Shown: piece by piece, positions 1 to 9,400 of the stretch
Layout: each line of letters starts with the position of its first letter
Numbering within the stretch: position 1 is the stretch's first letter
NCBI GenBank assembly: GCA_009835005.1
Contig: WTFG01000010.1
Coordinates: 1-64,000 of the forward strand
Direction of reading: 5' to 3'
From: Flavobacteriaceae bacterium Ap0902
Lineage (GTDB): Bacteria; Bacteroidota; Bacteroidia; Flavobacteriales; Weeksellaceae
DNA length: 64,000 nucleotides
Made by a program: the position numbers and the translations under genes
Notes under the pieces: generated by a model
The model's input: the letters and a program-made list of their open reading frames with translations, nothing else
Told to the model about the DNA's origin: nothing
The model's database searches: none

Positions 1-86
1 TTCTCTCTGAGATTTAATTAATGTATTTTTAACATCTAATCTGTATCGTTTATTTAGGACTAGACATCGTATACGTGCCCTAATAT

Positions 87-2702
87 TTACTTCAATTTAG
101 AAATTTGCTCTTTAATAAGTTCAATTTTCTCCAATGCATCGCTTTCTTTTTTGCGCTCTGCCTCTACTACTGCGTCTGGCGCATTGTTCACGAAACGATC
201 GTTGCTTAGTTTTTTACGAACAGATTTCAAGAAACCTTCTAAATACGCTACCTCATCGGTCAATTTCTTGATTTCCTCTTCTGGGTCTATAAAGTCTTCT
301 AAAGAAATATAAAACTCTTGTTTCCCTACACGGAAAGAGAATAAATCATCTGGAATATTCTCTGTTAGAACCAACTTCGCATTGGCTAGTTTTTCCACTA
401 CAGGAGCATAGAATTCATAATCATTTTCCGTATAAATCTCTAACGTTTCTTTTAATGCGATTTGTTTCTCATTTCTCAAATTTCTAATGGTAGAAATAAT
501 CTCTAAAGAATATTCAAACCGCTCTATATCTGCAGAATTAACATTTTTAGATTTTGGATATGCTGCGATAATTAAAGCCTCCTCTACTTTACGCTCCTCC
601 ATGGTCTGCCAAATTTCCTCTGTCAAGAATGGCATAAATGGATGCAAAAGTTTGATTAAATCCTCTAAAAATGCGACAGCCTTATCTCTTGTTTTTACTG
701 GAATTGGTTCCTCATATCCTGGCTTAATTGTTTCTAGATAGGTAGAACAGAAATCATCCCATGTCAGTTTATACAATCCCATCAAAGCATCGGAAATACG
801 AAACTTCTCAAAATTAATTTCCATATCTGCCAATGTTCTATTGAATTTTGATTCAAACCAATCATTAGCATATTTTGCGGCCTTAGTCTCTTCATTATCA
901 GAAACCTCCCAATTATGAATTAATCTAAAAGCATTCCATATTTTATTAGCAAAATTTCTTCCTTGCAAGCATAAATCCTCATCGAATAATAAATCATTTC
1001 CTGCGGCAGAGCTCAACATCAAACCCACACGAACACCATCTGCTCCGTATTTATTCATTAAATCAATAGGATCTGGCGAATTCCCCAGTGATTTAGACAT
1101 TTTACGTCTTTGCTTATCCCGAACAATCCCCGTAAAATAAACATTTTCAAAAGGCTTCTCGTCCCTAAATTCATAGCCTGCCATCACCATTCTAGCCACC
1201 CAGAAGAATATAATATCTGGTCCTGTGACTAAATCTTTGGTAGGATAATAATAATTAATTTCTGCGTTATCTGGATTATTAATTCCATCAAATACAGAAA
1301 TGGGCCATAACCAAGAAGAAAACCAAGTGTCCAAGGCATCCTCATCTTGTTTTAAATCATTTAGGGTTAAGCCTTCTTTACCTGTTTTTTCTTTGGCTAA
1401 ACTTAAAGCCTCATCCGCATCATGCGCTACTACAAAATCAACTTGCCCGTCCCCATAATACCATGCTGGGATTTGGTGTCCCCACCATAATTGTCTAGAA
1501 ATATTCCAATCATGAACATTTTCTAACCAGTGATTCCATGTATTTCTATATTTATCTGGGAACAACTTAACCTCATTATTTGCCACAGCGTCAATCGCGG
1601 GCTGTGTGATATCTTTCATTTTCAAAAACCATTGAACAGACAGTTTAGGCTCTATCACAGCGCCTGTCCTTTCAGAGGTTCCTACTTTATTTTTATAATC
1701 TTCCGCTTTAACTAATGCCCCTTCTTCCTTTAATTCCTTAGCAAAAGCTTTACGAGCGACAAATCTATCCATGCCTTTAAACTGCAGACCAAATTCATTC
1801 AGCTTAGCATCATCATCTAGGATATCGATGATTTCTAAATGGTGCTTTTTCCCCAATTCATAGTCATTCACATCATGCGCAGGAGTAATCTTCAATGCAC
1901 CTGTACCAAATTCCATATCTACATATTCATCTGTAATAATAGGAATCACACGACCTACCACGGGCACAATAGCCTTTTTGCCATGATATTGAGTGAAGCG
2001 TTCATCATTAGGATTTACACAAATCGCTGTATCTCCTAATATGGTTTCTGGTCTGGTGGTAGCAATCGTAATAGTATCCTCCTCTCCCTCTATTTGATAT
2101 GCTACATAATAGAGTTTACCATTCTTTTCTTTATAAATTACTTCCTCATCAGAGATATTGGTTTTCGCTTCTGGATCCCAATTCACCATGCGATAACCAC
2201 GATAGATTTTACCTTTATTATATAGATCTACAAAAACTTGGGTCACAGATTCAGACAAATCGTCATCTAAAGTAAATTTGGTTCTCTCCCAATCACAAGA
2301 TGCGCCAAGTTTCTTTAATTGTTCTAAAATTAATCCACCATGTTCATGGGTCCACTCCCAAGCGTGATCTAGAAACTCTTCTCTTGTTAGGTCAGATTTA
2401 TTAACCCCTTGTTCCTTTAATTTATTTACCACCTTGGCCTCTGTTGCAATAGAGGCATGATCGGTACCTGGCACCCAACATGCATTGAAGCCAGACATAC
2501 GTGCCTTACGGATGAGGATATCTTGTATCGTATTATTCAACATGTGTCCCATGTGCAGCACTCCTGTCACATTTGGTGGGGGAATAACGATGGTGTAAGA
2601 TGGTTTTTCATTAGGTTCTGAATGGAAGAAACCGTGCTCTTCCCAGAAGTTATACCATTTCTCTTCTGTTACCTTTGGATTGTATTTGGATGCAATATTC
2701 AT
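87..2702 (-). CDS. valS: Valyl-tRNA synthetase
   Basis: Cytoplasmic class I aminoacyl-tRNA synthetase that charges tRNA-Val. The 871-residue product is normal length for the family. The class I HIGH-type signature is seen as HMGH at residues 50-53, after the PPPNVTG stretch, and KMSKS is at about 534-538. The editing domain lies between them. A C-terminal coiled-coil tail with repeated E/K residues (about 805-871) matches the valyl tRNA-binding arm. A TAnnTTTG promoter sits about 40 bp upstream on the same strand. The gene is monocistronic and divergent from the DUF1573 gene. Identification is secure. Confidence 0.97.
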   Translation of the reverse strand: MNIASKYNPKVTEEKWYNFWEEHGFFHSEPNEKPSYTIVIPPPNVTGVLHMGHMLNNTIQDILIRKARMSGFNACWVPGTDHASIATEAKVVNKLKEQGVNKSDLTREEFLDHAWEWTHEHGGLILEQLKKLGASCDWERTKFTLDDDLSESVTQVFVDLYNKGKIYRGYRMVNWDPEAKTNISDEEVIYKEKNGKLYYVAYQIEGEEDTITIATTRPETILGDTAICVNPNDERFTQYHGKKAIVPVVGRVIPIITDEYVDMEFGTGALKITPAHDVNDYELGKKHHLEIIDILDDDAKLNEFGLQFKGMDRFVARKAFAKELKEEGALVKAEDYKNKVGTSERTGAVIEPKLSVQWFLKMKDITQPAIDAVANNEVKLFPDKYRNTWNHWLENVHDWNISRQLWWGHQIPAWYYGDGQVDFVVAHDADEALSLAKEKTGKEGLTLNDLKQDEDALDTWFSSWLWPISVFDGINNPDNAEINYYYPTKDLVTGPDIIFFWVARMVMAGYEFRDEKPFENVYFTGIVRDKQRRKMSKSLGNSPDPIDLMNKYGADGVRVGLMLSSAAGNDLLFDEDLCLQGRNFANKIWNAFRLIHNWEVSDNEETKAAKYANDWFESKFNRTLADMEINFEKFRISDALMGLYKLTWDDFCSTYLETIKPGYEEPIPVKTRDKAVAFLEDLIKLLHPFMPFLTEEIWQTMEERKVEEALIIAAYPKSKNVNSADIERFEYSLEIISTIRNLRNEKQIALKETLEIYTENDYEFYAPVVEKLANAKLVLTENIPDDLFSFRVGKQEFYISLEDFIDPEEEIKKLTDEVAYLEGFLKSVRKKLSNDRFVNNAPDAVVEAERKKESDALEKIELIKEQISKLK

Positions 2703-2742
2703 ATAGTGGTATACAATTTGTTATATATAATAATTGGAGAAG

Positions 2743-2750
2743 TACAAAAA
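2743..2750 (-). promoter_or_regulatory. Putative -7 element of valS
   Basis: The minus strand reads TATTTTTG, matching the Bacteroidota TAnnTTTG element, about 40 bp before the valS start. No clear -33 TTG was verified. Confidence 0.5.
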
Positions 2751-2781
2751 TATAATAACTTCTTCTTAAAAAAAATTTGAA

Positions 2782-2789
2782 TATATTTG
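2782..2789 (+). promoter_or_regulatory. Putative -7 element of the DUF1573 gene
   Basis: TATATTTG, a match to TAnnTTTG, ends 21 bp before the ATG at 2811. With the valS element it makes a compact divergent promoter region. Confidence 0.5.
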
Positions 2790-2810
2790 TTCTATAATAA
2801 AATTTAAACC

Positions 2811-3179
2811 ATGAAAAAAATTATATACACCTTAGCCTTCGCTTTTGTGGGGTTGAGCGCTATCAATGCACAGGAAATTACTTTTAATAATGAAATCATA
2901 GATTATGGCAATGTAGCCAAAGGCTCAGACGGGCATAGAGCTTTTACCTTTACCAATACAGGGGATAAGCCTTTGCTCCTAAAAAGTGTAAAACCATCCT
3001 GTGGCTGTACTGTTGCAGAATTTCCGAAAGAGCCGATTGCTCCAGGACAAAAAGGTGAAATCAAAGTTAGTTATGACACCAATATTGTAAGTGCATTTAA
3101 CAGAACCATTACTGTTTATAGTAATTCTACAGATGGAGAAAGAAAAGTACTAAGAGTAAAAGGGGTAGTAAAAGACTAA
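2811..3179 (+). CDS. DUF1573 (ASH/Ig-like) secreted protein
   Basis: Small 122-residue exported protein of the DUF1573 family, which is common in Bacteroidota. Residues 1-20 form a signal peptide ending AINA-Q. The rest is one Ig-like ASH fold with the family hallmarks: an FxNxGDKPL segment near 47-55, a PSCGC motif at about 62-66, and an APGQKG turn. The molecular role of the family is unknown; location is periplasmic or surface. It is a single gene with its own TAnnTTTG promoter, followed by a palindromic repeat. The family call is firm, the function open. Confidence 0.88.
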   Translation: MKKIIYTLAFAFVGLSAINAQEITFNNEIIDYGNVAKGSDGHRAFTFTNTGDKPLLLKSVKPSCGCTVAEFPKEPIAPGQKGEIKVSYDTNIVSAFNRTITVYSNSTDGERKVLRVKGVVKD

Positions 3180-3206
3180 TTCAAAATTCATAAAGCATTA
3201 ATAAAA

Positions 3207-3338
3207 AGTAACCGTCTCAAAATATGGCTTTTATCACCTTGAATCTATTTTAGGATCTCATACGAATTTGAATATTAATATAGTGAGATTCTGAATCAAG
3301 TTCAGAAAAACTATTTTGAAGTTTCTTAGACAGCTACT
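3207..3338 (-). repeat. Dispersed palindromic element, copy A
   Basis: About 132 bp with inverted ends: AGTAACCGTCTCAAAA on the left, and on the right the complement of a related AGTAGC-TGTCT sequence. The inner arm carries CTGAATCAAGTTCAG, the complement of the arm in copies B and C, so this copy is inverted relative to them. It lies between convergent genes. It is the most diverged of the five copies. Confidence 0.75.
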
Positions 3339-3356
3339 TTTCTTATTTATAAACCA

Positions 3357-3397
3357 AAAAAACCTCAAATTCCATAAAAAGAATTTGAGGTTTTAAT
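3357..3397. terminator. Bidirectional terminator hairpin
   Basis: AACCTCAAATTC (3361-3372) pairs with GAATTTGAGGTT (3381-3392), flanked by an A-run on one side and a T-rich stretch on the other. It lies just 3' of the envelope gene ending at 3418 and after repeat copy A. Confidence 0.75.
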
Positions 3398-3417
3398 TTA
3401 TTTATTATTAAAACTGC

Positions 3418-3756
3418 TTAGCTATTTTTCTTCTCATGAATAAGATCTTGGATTTTATCCACAACATAAGGCGTAGCAATTGCAACACCTGTGGTCAACA
3501 GTAATTTAGGGATTGGCCCCAATTTAAAACGTGTAACAGCAGCACTTGCTGCTAATGTTAAAAGTGCTTTAACTCCCTCATCTAATAGCTGATTTCTACC
3601 ATCTTCTGATTTATCAAACATCGCCAATTTACTTTGGTTGCCATTAGTATAATGCTGAAGCAATCCCAATACAGAGCTAAAAGGACTTTGAAAACCTTGA
3701 TCAATATTGGCTTTTAACTCTTCCTTTTTAGCTCTTAATTCGTTTAAATTCTTCAT
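3418..3756 (-). CDS. Small hydrophobic envelope-cluster protein, unknown
   Basis: A 112-residue protein I do not recognise by name. The N-terminal 25 residues are charged and helical (many K/E). A C-terminal hydrophobic segment, about residues 80-100, contains KLLLTTGVAIATPYVV and could be one membrane helix. It starts 1 bp after the stop of the holin-like gene, so it is almost certainly co-transcribed with it and the YtxH gene. Such trios are common in Bacteroidota and are loosely linked to envelope stress, but nothing here proves a function. Confidence 0.7.
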   Translation of the reverse strand: MKNLNELRAKKEELKANIDQGFQSPFSSVLGLLQHYTNGNQSKLAMFDKSEDGRNQLLDEGVKALLTLAASAAVTRFKLGPIPKLLLTTGVAIATPYVVDKIQDLIHEKKNS

Positions 3757-3757
3757 T

Positions 3758-4072
3758 CTAATCGTTTTTATTGTTTGCGGATGCTATAACCATATTCACT
3801 ACAGCGCTTAACAAAGGTTTTCTAAATATCAAGAATAGTAAAATCAAAAGTAGATATATACCTGTTATGATAGCAAAACCAACCGTATCACCATACACCT
3901 CATTTAGATAAAATCCTAGGGCAAAATTAGCCATCAAAAAGAAGAAAAATGACAACACAAGCATTAACACAATAAAAACCAGTGCTGCTACTAACTTCCC
4001 TACCTTCTCCAATCCCTCTAACTTAGCAAGGGTTATATAATCCTGAGCATAATTTTTTATATTCTTAAACAT
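3758..4072 (-). CDS. Phage-holin-superfamily-like membrane protein
   Basis: A 104-residue inner-membrane protein with two strong hydrophobic segments (about 27-54 and 64-86) separated by a short polar turn. This resembles the Phage_holin_3_6 (holin-X) family found as a non-phage chromosomal gene in many Bacteroidota. No lysis genes or phage genes are nearby, so the holin label is structural rather than functional. It is the middle gene of the YtxH-holin-unknown operon, 15 bp after the YtxH gene. Confidence 0.75.
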   Translation of the reverse strand: MFKNIKNYAQDYITLAKLEGLEKVGKLVAALVFIVLMLVLSFFFFLMANFALGFYLNEVYGDTVGFAIITGIYLLLILLFLIFRKPLLSAVVNMVIASANNKND

Positions 4073-4087
4073 AAATTATTTTATGGA

Positions 4088-4360
4088 TTAAACGCCTAGG
4101 TTATCCTCAACTTCACGTAACTCCGCCTCTGTATCTTTTAATTTATCTTCCAATTCTTTTTGAACCTTTTTAGCCTTCTCACTGAAATCAGAAGCATACT
4201 CATCTAATTCTTTTTTTAAACGATCCGCCTCATCCATTAATCTTTTTCTAGTATCTACACCAGATTGTGGAGCGAAAAGTAATGCAGCCGCTGCACCTGC
4301 TAGTGCACCTACAATTAAAGTTCCAATGATTTCTCCTGTACTATTTCTTTCATTGCTCAT
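4088..4360 (-). CDS. YtxH domain protein
   Basis: A 90-residue protein with the YtxH (gas-vesicle-like) architecture: a short polar N-terminus, a small glycine/alanine-rich membrane helix at about residues 9-29 (GTLIVGALAGAAAALLFAPQ), the APQSG-x-TRK motif that follows it in this family, and a long charged coiled coil to the C-terminus. In Firmicutes relatives are general-stress proteins; the role in Bacteroidota is unknown. It is the first gene of the three-gene operon running left. Confidence 0.85.
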   Translation of the reverse strand: MSNERNSTGEIIGTLIVGALAGAAAALLFAPQSGVDTRKRLMDEADRLKKELDEYASDFSEKAKKVQKELEDKLKDTEAELREVEDNLGV

Positions 4361-4416
4361 AATGATAATTTTTATAGTTTATACGGGATAAAGTTGCAAA
4401 AACAATACCATTATTT

Positions 4417-4424
4417 TACATTTG
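4417..4424 (+). promoter_or_regulatory. Putative -7 element of the aminotransferase gene
   Basis: TACATTTG matches TAnnTTTG and ends 17 bp before the ATG at 4442, implying a very short leader. Confidence 0.5.
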
Positions 4425-4441
4425 AGAGTAAATAAAATATT

Positions 4442-5635
4442 ATGACACATTTATCCAACAAAGCAGCTAAAATGCCAGCATCTCCTATCAGGAAACTGGC
4501 TCCTAGTGCAGATATAGCTAATGATAAAGGTCTAGAAGTTTATCATTTGAATATAGGACAACCAGATATTGCAAGCCCAGAGACCTCCATAGAAGCTTTG
4601 CATGAATGGGATAAGAAAACCATTGCCTATACCAGATCAGAGGGTACTCTGGAATATAGACAAGCGTTATTAAAGTATTTCCATTCTAAAGGTTTTCAAG
4701 ATTTGGATGTTAAAGATATTATTGTGACCAATGGAGGGTCAGAGGCTTTGATTTTCACCTTGAGTGTTATTGCAAATCCTGGGGATGAGGTGATAATACC
4801 AGAGCCATTTTATGCTAATTATAATGGTTTTTCTGTTCAAAGTGATATTAAAGTGGTTCCTATAACAGCGGACATTGATAAGAGTTTTGCCCTACCACCT
4901 ATCTCTGAGTTTGAAAAGAAAATTACAGACAAAACCAAAGGCATCATTATATGCCATCCAGGAAACCCAACGGGTTATTTATATTCTAAAGAAGAATTAG
5001 ATCAATTAAAGGATTTGGTAATCAAACATAATCTCTATTTAATATCAGATGAGGTTTATCGAGAATTCACTTATGACCAGCCTCATGAATCTGTGCTGAA
5101 TATTCCAGAATTAAAGGATCATGCGATTATCATAGATTCAGAATCCAAAAGGTTTAGCATGTGCGGGATTAGATTAGGCGCAATGATATCAAGGAATAAA
5201 GAACTTATGACCGCAGCACTAAAGTTTGCCCAAGCCAGATTAAGCCCATCAGAAATTTCACAAAAGATAGCTACAGCCGCTCATGATAAACCAAAAGATT
5301 ATTTAAAAGCAGCTAAAAAAGAATACAAAGAAAGAAGAGATTTTGTAATAAAAGCATTGAATGAAATAGATGGAGTTTTTGCGCCAGAGCCAAAAGGAGC
5401 TTTTTATTGTGTAGCACAATTACCAGTGGAGAATGCAGAGGATTTTGCCCAATGGATGTTAGAAGAATTTGAGTATAAGGGCAAAACGATCATGGTTGCC
5501 CCAGCAGCTGGCTTTTATTCTTCAGAAGGAAAAGGCCTGAATGAGGTTCGGATTGCTTATGTCCTAGAAAAGGATGCGTTGAAAGACGCGGTGAAAATCT
5601 TAGAAGAAGGTTTAAAAGCTTATAAGAATAGATAA
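4442..5635 (+). CDS. Class I/II PLP-dependent aminotransferase
   Basis: A 397-residue fold-type I aminotransferase of the aspartate-aminotransferase family, cytoplasmic. Visible hallmarks: the N-terminal INIGQPD-like segment (HLNIGQPD), the CHPGNPTG substrate/PLP motif around residues 173-180, SDEVYREF, and the PLP lysine in SESKRFSMCGIRLG near residue 240, with the conserved arginine close by. Length is typical. The exact amino-acid substrate cannot be read from sequence. It is monocistronic and followed by repeat copy B. Confidence 0.9.
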   Translation: MTHLSNKAAKMPASPIRKLAPSADIANDKGLEVYHLNIGQPDIASPETSIEALHEWDKKTIAYTRSEGTLEYRQALLKYFHSKGFQDLDVKDIIVTNGGSEALIFTLSVIANPGDEVIIPEPFYANYNGFSVQSDIKVVPITADIDKSFALPPISEFEKKITDKTKGIIICHPGNPTGYLYSKEELDQLKDLVIKHNLYLISDEVYREFTYDQPHESVLNIPELKDHAIIIDSESKRFSMCGIRLGAMISRNKELMTAALKFAQARLSPSEISQKIATAAHDKPKDYLKAAKKEYKERRDFVIKALNEIDGVFAPEPKGAFYCVAQLPVENAEDFAQWMLEEFEYKGKTIMVAPAAGFYSSEGKGLNEVRIAYVLEKDALKDAVKILEEGLKAYKNR

Positions 5636-5660
5636 AAAAATTCTGATGAACATATAAAGT

Positions 5661-5791
5661 GTAGCTGTCTCAAAACTTTAAACACTGGTCATTCTGAACT
5701 TGATTCAGAATCTTATTGCCCTAATAACCAATTTATTATGAGACCCTGAAATAAATTCAGGGTGACAAAAGAAGTGCTTTGAGACAGTTAC
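5661..5791 (+). repeat. Dispersed palindromic element, copy B
   Basis: About 131 bp. The ends are GTAGCTGTCTCAAAAC and the complementary TTTGAGACAGTTAC. Inside are two smaller hairpins: TTCTGAA-cttga-TTCAGAA, and CCCTGAA-ataaa-TTCAGGG flanked by GTGAC. It lies between the convergent aminotransferase and PUR-protein genes. Orientation is the same as copy C. Confidence 0.85.
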
Positions 5792-5818
5792 ATTTTTTTA
5801 GTTCTTGAAAAAAATTAT

Positions 5819-6244
5819 TTAAATATCATCAAAATTAATATCCGTGAATTCATCTACAGAATCAATAGGCCCATTATCTGGATTGCCTGAATTGTCCAAT
5901 GATGCATCTCTATTCTCGTTATATTCACTAAAATCAGATTGGTGTCTTTCAGAGATTACTTCCTCTCCTTTTTCCGTAGTAATGAATTGCGTGGTCTCAT
6001 CCAAATATTCCTTGAAACTTTGAAAATCTTCTTTATATAGGTAAATTTTATGTTTCTTAAAATAAAAAGACCCATCTTCATTGGTATTCTTTTTACTTTC
6101 TGTAATCGTCAAATAATAATCCCCTGCTCTTGTCTCTCTAACATCAAAAAAATACGTTCTCCTTCCCGCTCTAAGCGATTTAGAAAAAATTTCCTCATGT
6201 TGGTTTTTATCTTTAGAATCCATGTCAGCCATAATCAAATCCAC
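5819..6244 (-). CDS. PUR-domain (DUF3276) nucleic-acid-binding protein
   Basis: A 141-residue protein with one PUR-alpha-like repeat at about residues 18-92, recognisable from SKSLRAGRRTYFFDVRETRAGDYYLTITESKK and the basic KKHKIYLYKEDFQSF segment. It is followed by an acidic, probably disordered tail. Family members (DUF3276) are small dimeric DNA/RNA-binding proteins in Bacteroidota. The start could be the ATG at 6244 or the in-frame ATG at 6232; both lie after the predicted promoter. It is monocistronic. Confidence 0.85.
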   Translation of the reverse strand: MDLIMADMDSKDKNQHEEIFSKSLRAGRRTYFFDVRETRAGDYYLTITESKKNTNEDGSFYFKKHKIYLYKEDFQSFKEYLDETTQFITTEKGEEVISERHQSDFSEYNENRDASLDNSGNPDNGPIDSVDEFTDINFDDI

Positions 6245-6266
6245 TTAATCGTTTAACAATCTTTAA

Positions 6267-6274
6267 CAAAACTA
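6267..6274 (-). promoter_or_regulatory. Putative -7 element of the PUR-protein gene
   Basis: The minus strand reads TAGTTTTG, matching TAnnTTTG, 22 bp before the start at 6244. Confidence 0.4.
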
Positions 6275-6341
6275 TAAATTTTTTTATAAGAAAAAGCAAA
6301 CTTCAAGGAAAATTTAAGTTAAATTAAGTTTTCTACTGCAT

Positions 6342-7277
6342 TTATTTAATTGAATTTGATTCTAGCCAATGATTAAATTCCGTTTCATCTCTGTGCATGG
6401 CGTCAATTAACCCCTCTACTTCTGCAAATTTCTTCTGCTCTCTTATATAGTACAAAAATTCTATAGTTACATCTTCGGTATATAAATTACCTTCAAAATT
6501 TAATATAAAAACTTCTAATCTTTTGTCTTTTCCCTCAAAAGTAGGTCTATCCCCAATACTCATTAATCCTAAATAAGAATGTTTATTAAATTTAACTTTA
6601 ACGCCGTAAACGCCATCTTTAGGTACTAATTTATCTTCTGCTACTTTTAGATTAATCGTAGGAAAACCCAATTTCCTTCCTATACCATCTCCTTTTATAA
6701 CAGTTCCAGACATAAAATAATTATAACCCAAGGCATCATTAGCATATGCTAGATCACCGTTAAATAGTGCATTTCTTATCTTTGTAGAGCTTACCGGTTT
6801 ATCTACCTCTTTAATAGCGTCTAACTGCAAAAGTTGAAAGTCATAGAGTTCTGCAAGTTCACTTAGTTTCTCAAAGTTCCCTTCCCTGTTTCGTCCAAAA
6901 TGGTGATCATGACCAATGACTAAAACCTCTACATTCAACTTTTTCACTAAATAATCCCTTACAAAAGCTAAAGATGAAATACGGCTAAACTCAAAATCAA
7001 AAGGTTGAACTATCATATAGTCTAAGCCTAAACCATCCAGGATTTGCTCTTTTTCATGCTCCAAAGTTAGAAGTTTGAGGTCTGAGTCCTTTTGCAAGAC
7101 AAATCTTGGATGTGGGTCAAAAGTCAATAGACCAGACTTTGCCCCTTTTTCTGCAGCAATATCATTTAATCTTCTGATGATAGCTCTGTGCCCCTTGTGA
7201 ACACCATCAAACATACCCAAGGTAAGAACCGTTTTTTTCTGATCACTAAATAAGCTGATGTTCAATATTTTTTTCAT
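6342..7277 (-). CDS. ribF: Bifunctional riboflavin kinase/FAD synthetase
   Basis: Converts riboflavin to FMN and FMN to FAD in the cytoplasm. The 311-residue length is normal. The N-terminal FAD-synthetase (nucleotidyltransferase) half carries GMFDGVHKGH at residues 21-30 and a second nucleotide-binding segment with SSTKIRNAL near 165. The C-terminal riboflavin-kinase half carries the GDGIGRKLGFPTIN motif (about 196-209) and GVYGVKV. A single gene with its own promoter, divergent from atpD. Confidence 0.96.
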   Translation of the reverse strand: MKKILNISLFSDQKKTVLTLGMFDGVHKGHRAIIRRLNDIAAEKGAKSGLLTFDPHPRFVLQKDSDLKLLTLEHEKEQILDGLGLDYMIVQPFDFEFSRISSLAFVRDYLVKKLNVEVLVIGHDHHFGRNREGNFEKLSELAELYDFQLLQLDAIKEVDKPVSSTKIRNALFNGDLAYANDALGYNYFMSGTVIKGDGIGRKLGFPTINLKVAEDKLVPKDGVYGVKVKFNKHSYLGLMSIGDRPTFEGKDKRLEVFILNFEGNLYTEDVTIEFLYYIREQKKFAEVEGLIDAMHRDETEFNHWLESNSIK

Positions 7278-7290
7278 GATTGTAAGTTTA

Positions 7291-7298
7291 CAAATTTA
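7291..7298 (-). promoter_or_regulatory. Putative -7 element of ribF
   Basis: The minus strand reads TAAATTTG, matching TAnnTTTG, 13 bp before the ribF start. Confidence 0.45.
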
Positions 7299-7356
7299 TA
7301 GATAGTTATTTTAGTAGAAAAATCTAAATTTGATAATTAAATAAGTTAAAAAGATA

Positions 7357-7364
7357 TATATTTG
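7357..7364 (+). promoter_or_regulatory. Putative -7 element of atpD-atpC
   Basis: TATATTTG ends 37 bp before the atpD ATG. A TTG lies about 25 bp upstream, slightly further than the usual -33 spacing. Confidence 0.5.
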
Positions 7365-7395
7365 CAGAAATACAATTAAGACGTACCTAATATAA

Positions 7396-8904
<1,509 letters not shown>

Positions 8905-8906
8905 TT

Positions 8907-9200
8907 ATGAGCTTACAATTACAAATAATAACTCCAGAACAGGTAATCTTTGATGCAGAAGTAGATTCTGTGGTGGTTCCAGGTAAAAAAGGAAGGTTTC
9001 AAATATTGACGAATCACGCCCCTATTGTTTCAACTTTGGAGACTGGCAAAATAGAAATCATATCAAGAACTAACCAACCTATATCCCTAGATAAAAGCTT
9101 GTTAGAATTATCTCCTGCTGATGACAAAGTGTTGGTTCTAAACGTAACTGGTGGCATCCTAGAATTCAATAATAATAAATGTATTATTTTAGCGGACTAA
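8907..9200 (+). CDS. atpC: F1F0 ATP synthase subunit epsilon
   Basis: A 97-residue epsilon subunit of the F1 central stalk, 2 bp after atpD. The N-terminal beta-sandwich is recognisable from TPEQVIFDAEVDSVVVPGKKGRFQILTNHAPIVSTL (residues 9-44). The protein ends where the usual C-terminal two-helix inhibitory domain would begin, as in many Bacteroidota epsilon subunits of 90-100 residues. ATP-inhibition by this domain would therefore be absent (inference). Followed by repeat copy C. Confidence 0.95.
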   Translation: MSLQLQIITPEQVIFDAEVDSVVVPGKKGRFQILTNHAPIVSTLETGKIEIISRTNQPISLDKSLLELSPADDKVLVLNVTGGILEFNNNKCIILAD

Positions 9201-9223
9201 ATTAACCTGCGCATGTAGACAAA

Positions 9224-9355
9224 GTAGCTGTCTTAAAGCCTTAAAAACCGGTCATTCTGAACTTGATTCAGGATCTCATTAAATTGATAACCAGTTTATT
9301 ATGTCACCCTGAAATAAATTCAGGGTGACAAAAGCGATGTCTTGAGACAGTTACT
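9224..9355 (+). repeat. Dispersed palindromic element, copy C
   Basis: About 132 bp. The ends are AGTAGCTGTCTTAAAG and the complementary CTTGAGACAGTTACT. Inner hairpins are TCTGAA-cttga-TTCAGGA and GTCACCCTGAA-ataaa-TTCAGGGTGAC. The left 60 bp closely matches the reverse complement of the right part of copy E. It lies between the convergent atpC and hflX genes. Confidence 0.88.
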
Positions 9356-9400
9356 TTTTACATTTATCAATAGTAAACTATAGTGTAATTAATTACCCTA

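Noticed and set aside
3758-4072. Holin-like gene as evidence of a prophage
   Set aside because: No phage structural, integrase or lysis genes nearby; the holin-X family is a common chromosomal gene in Bacteroidota.
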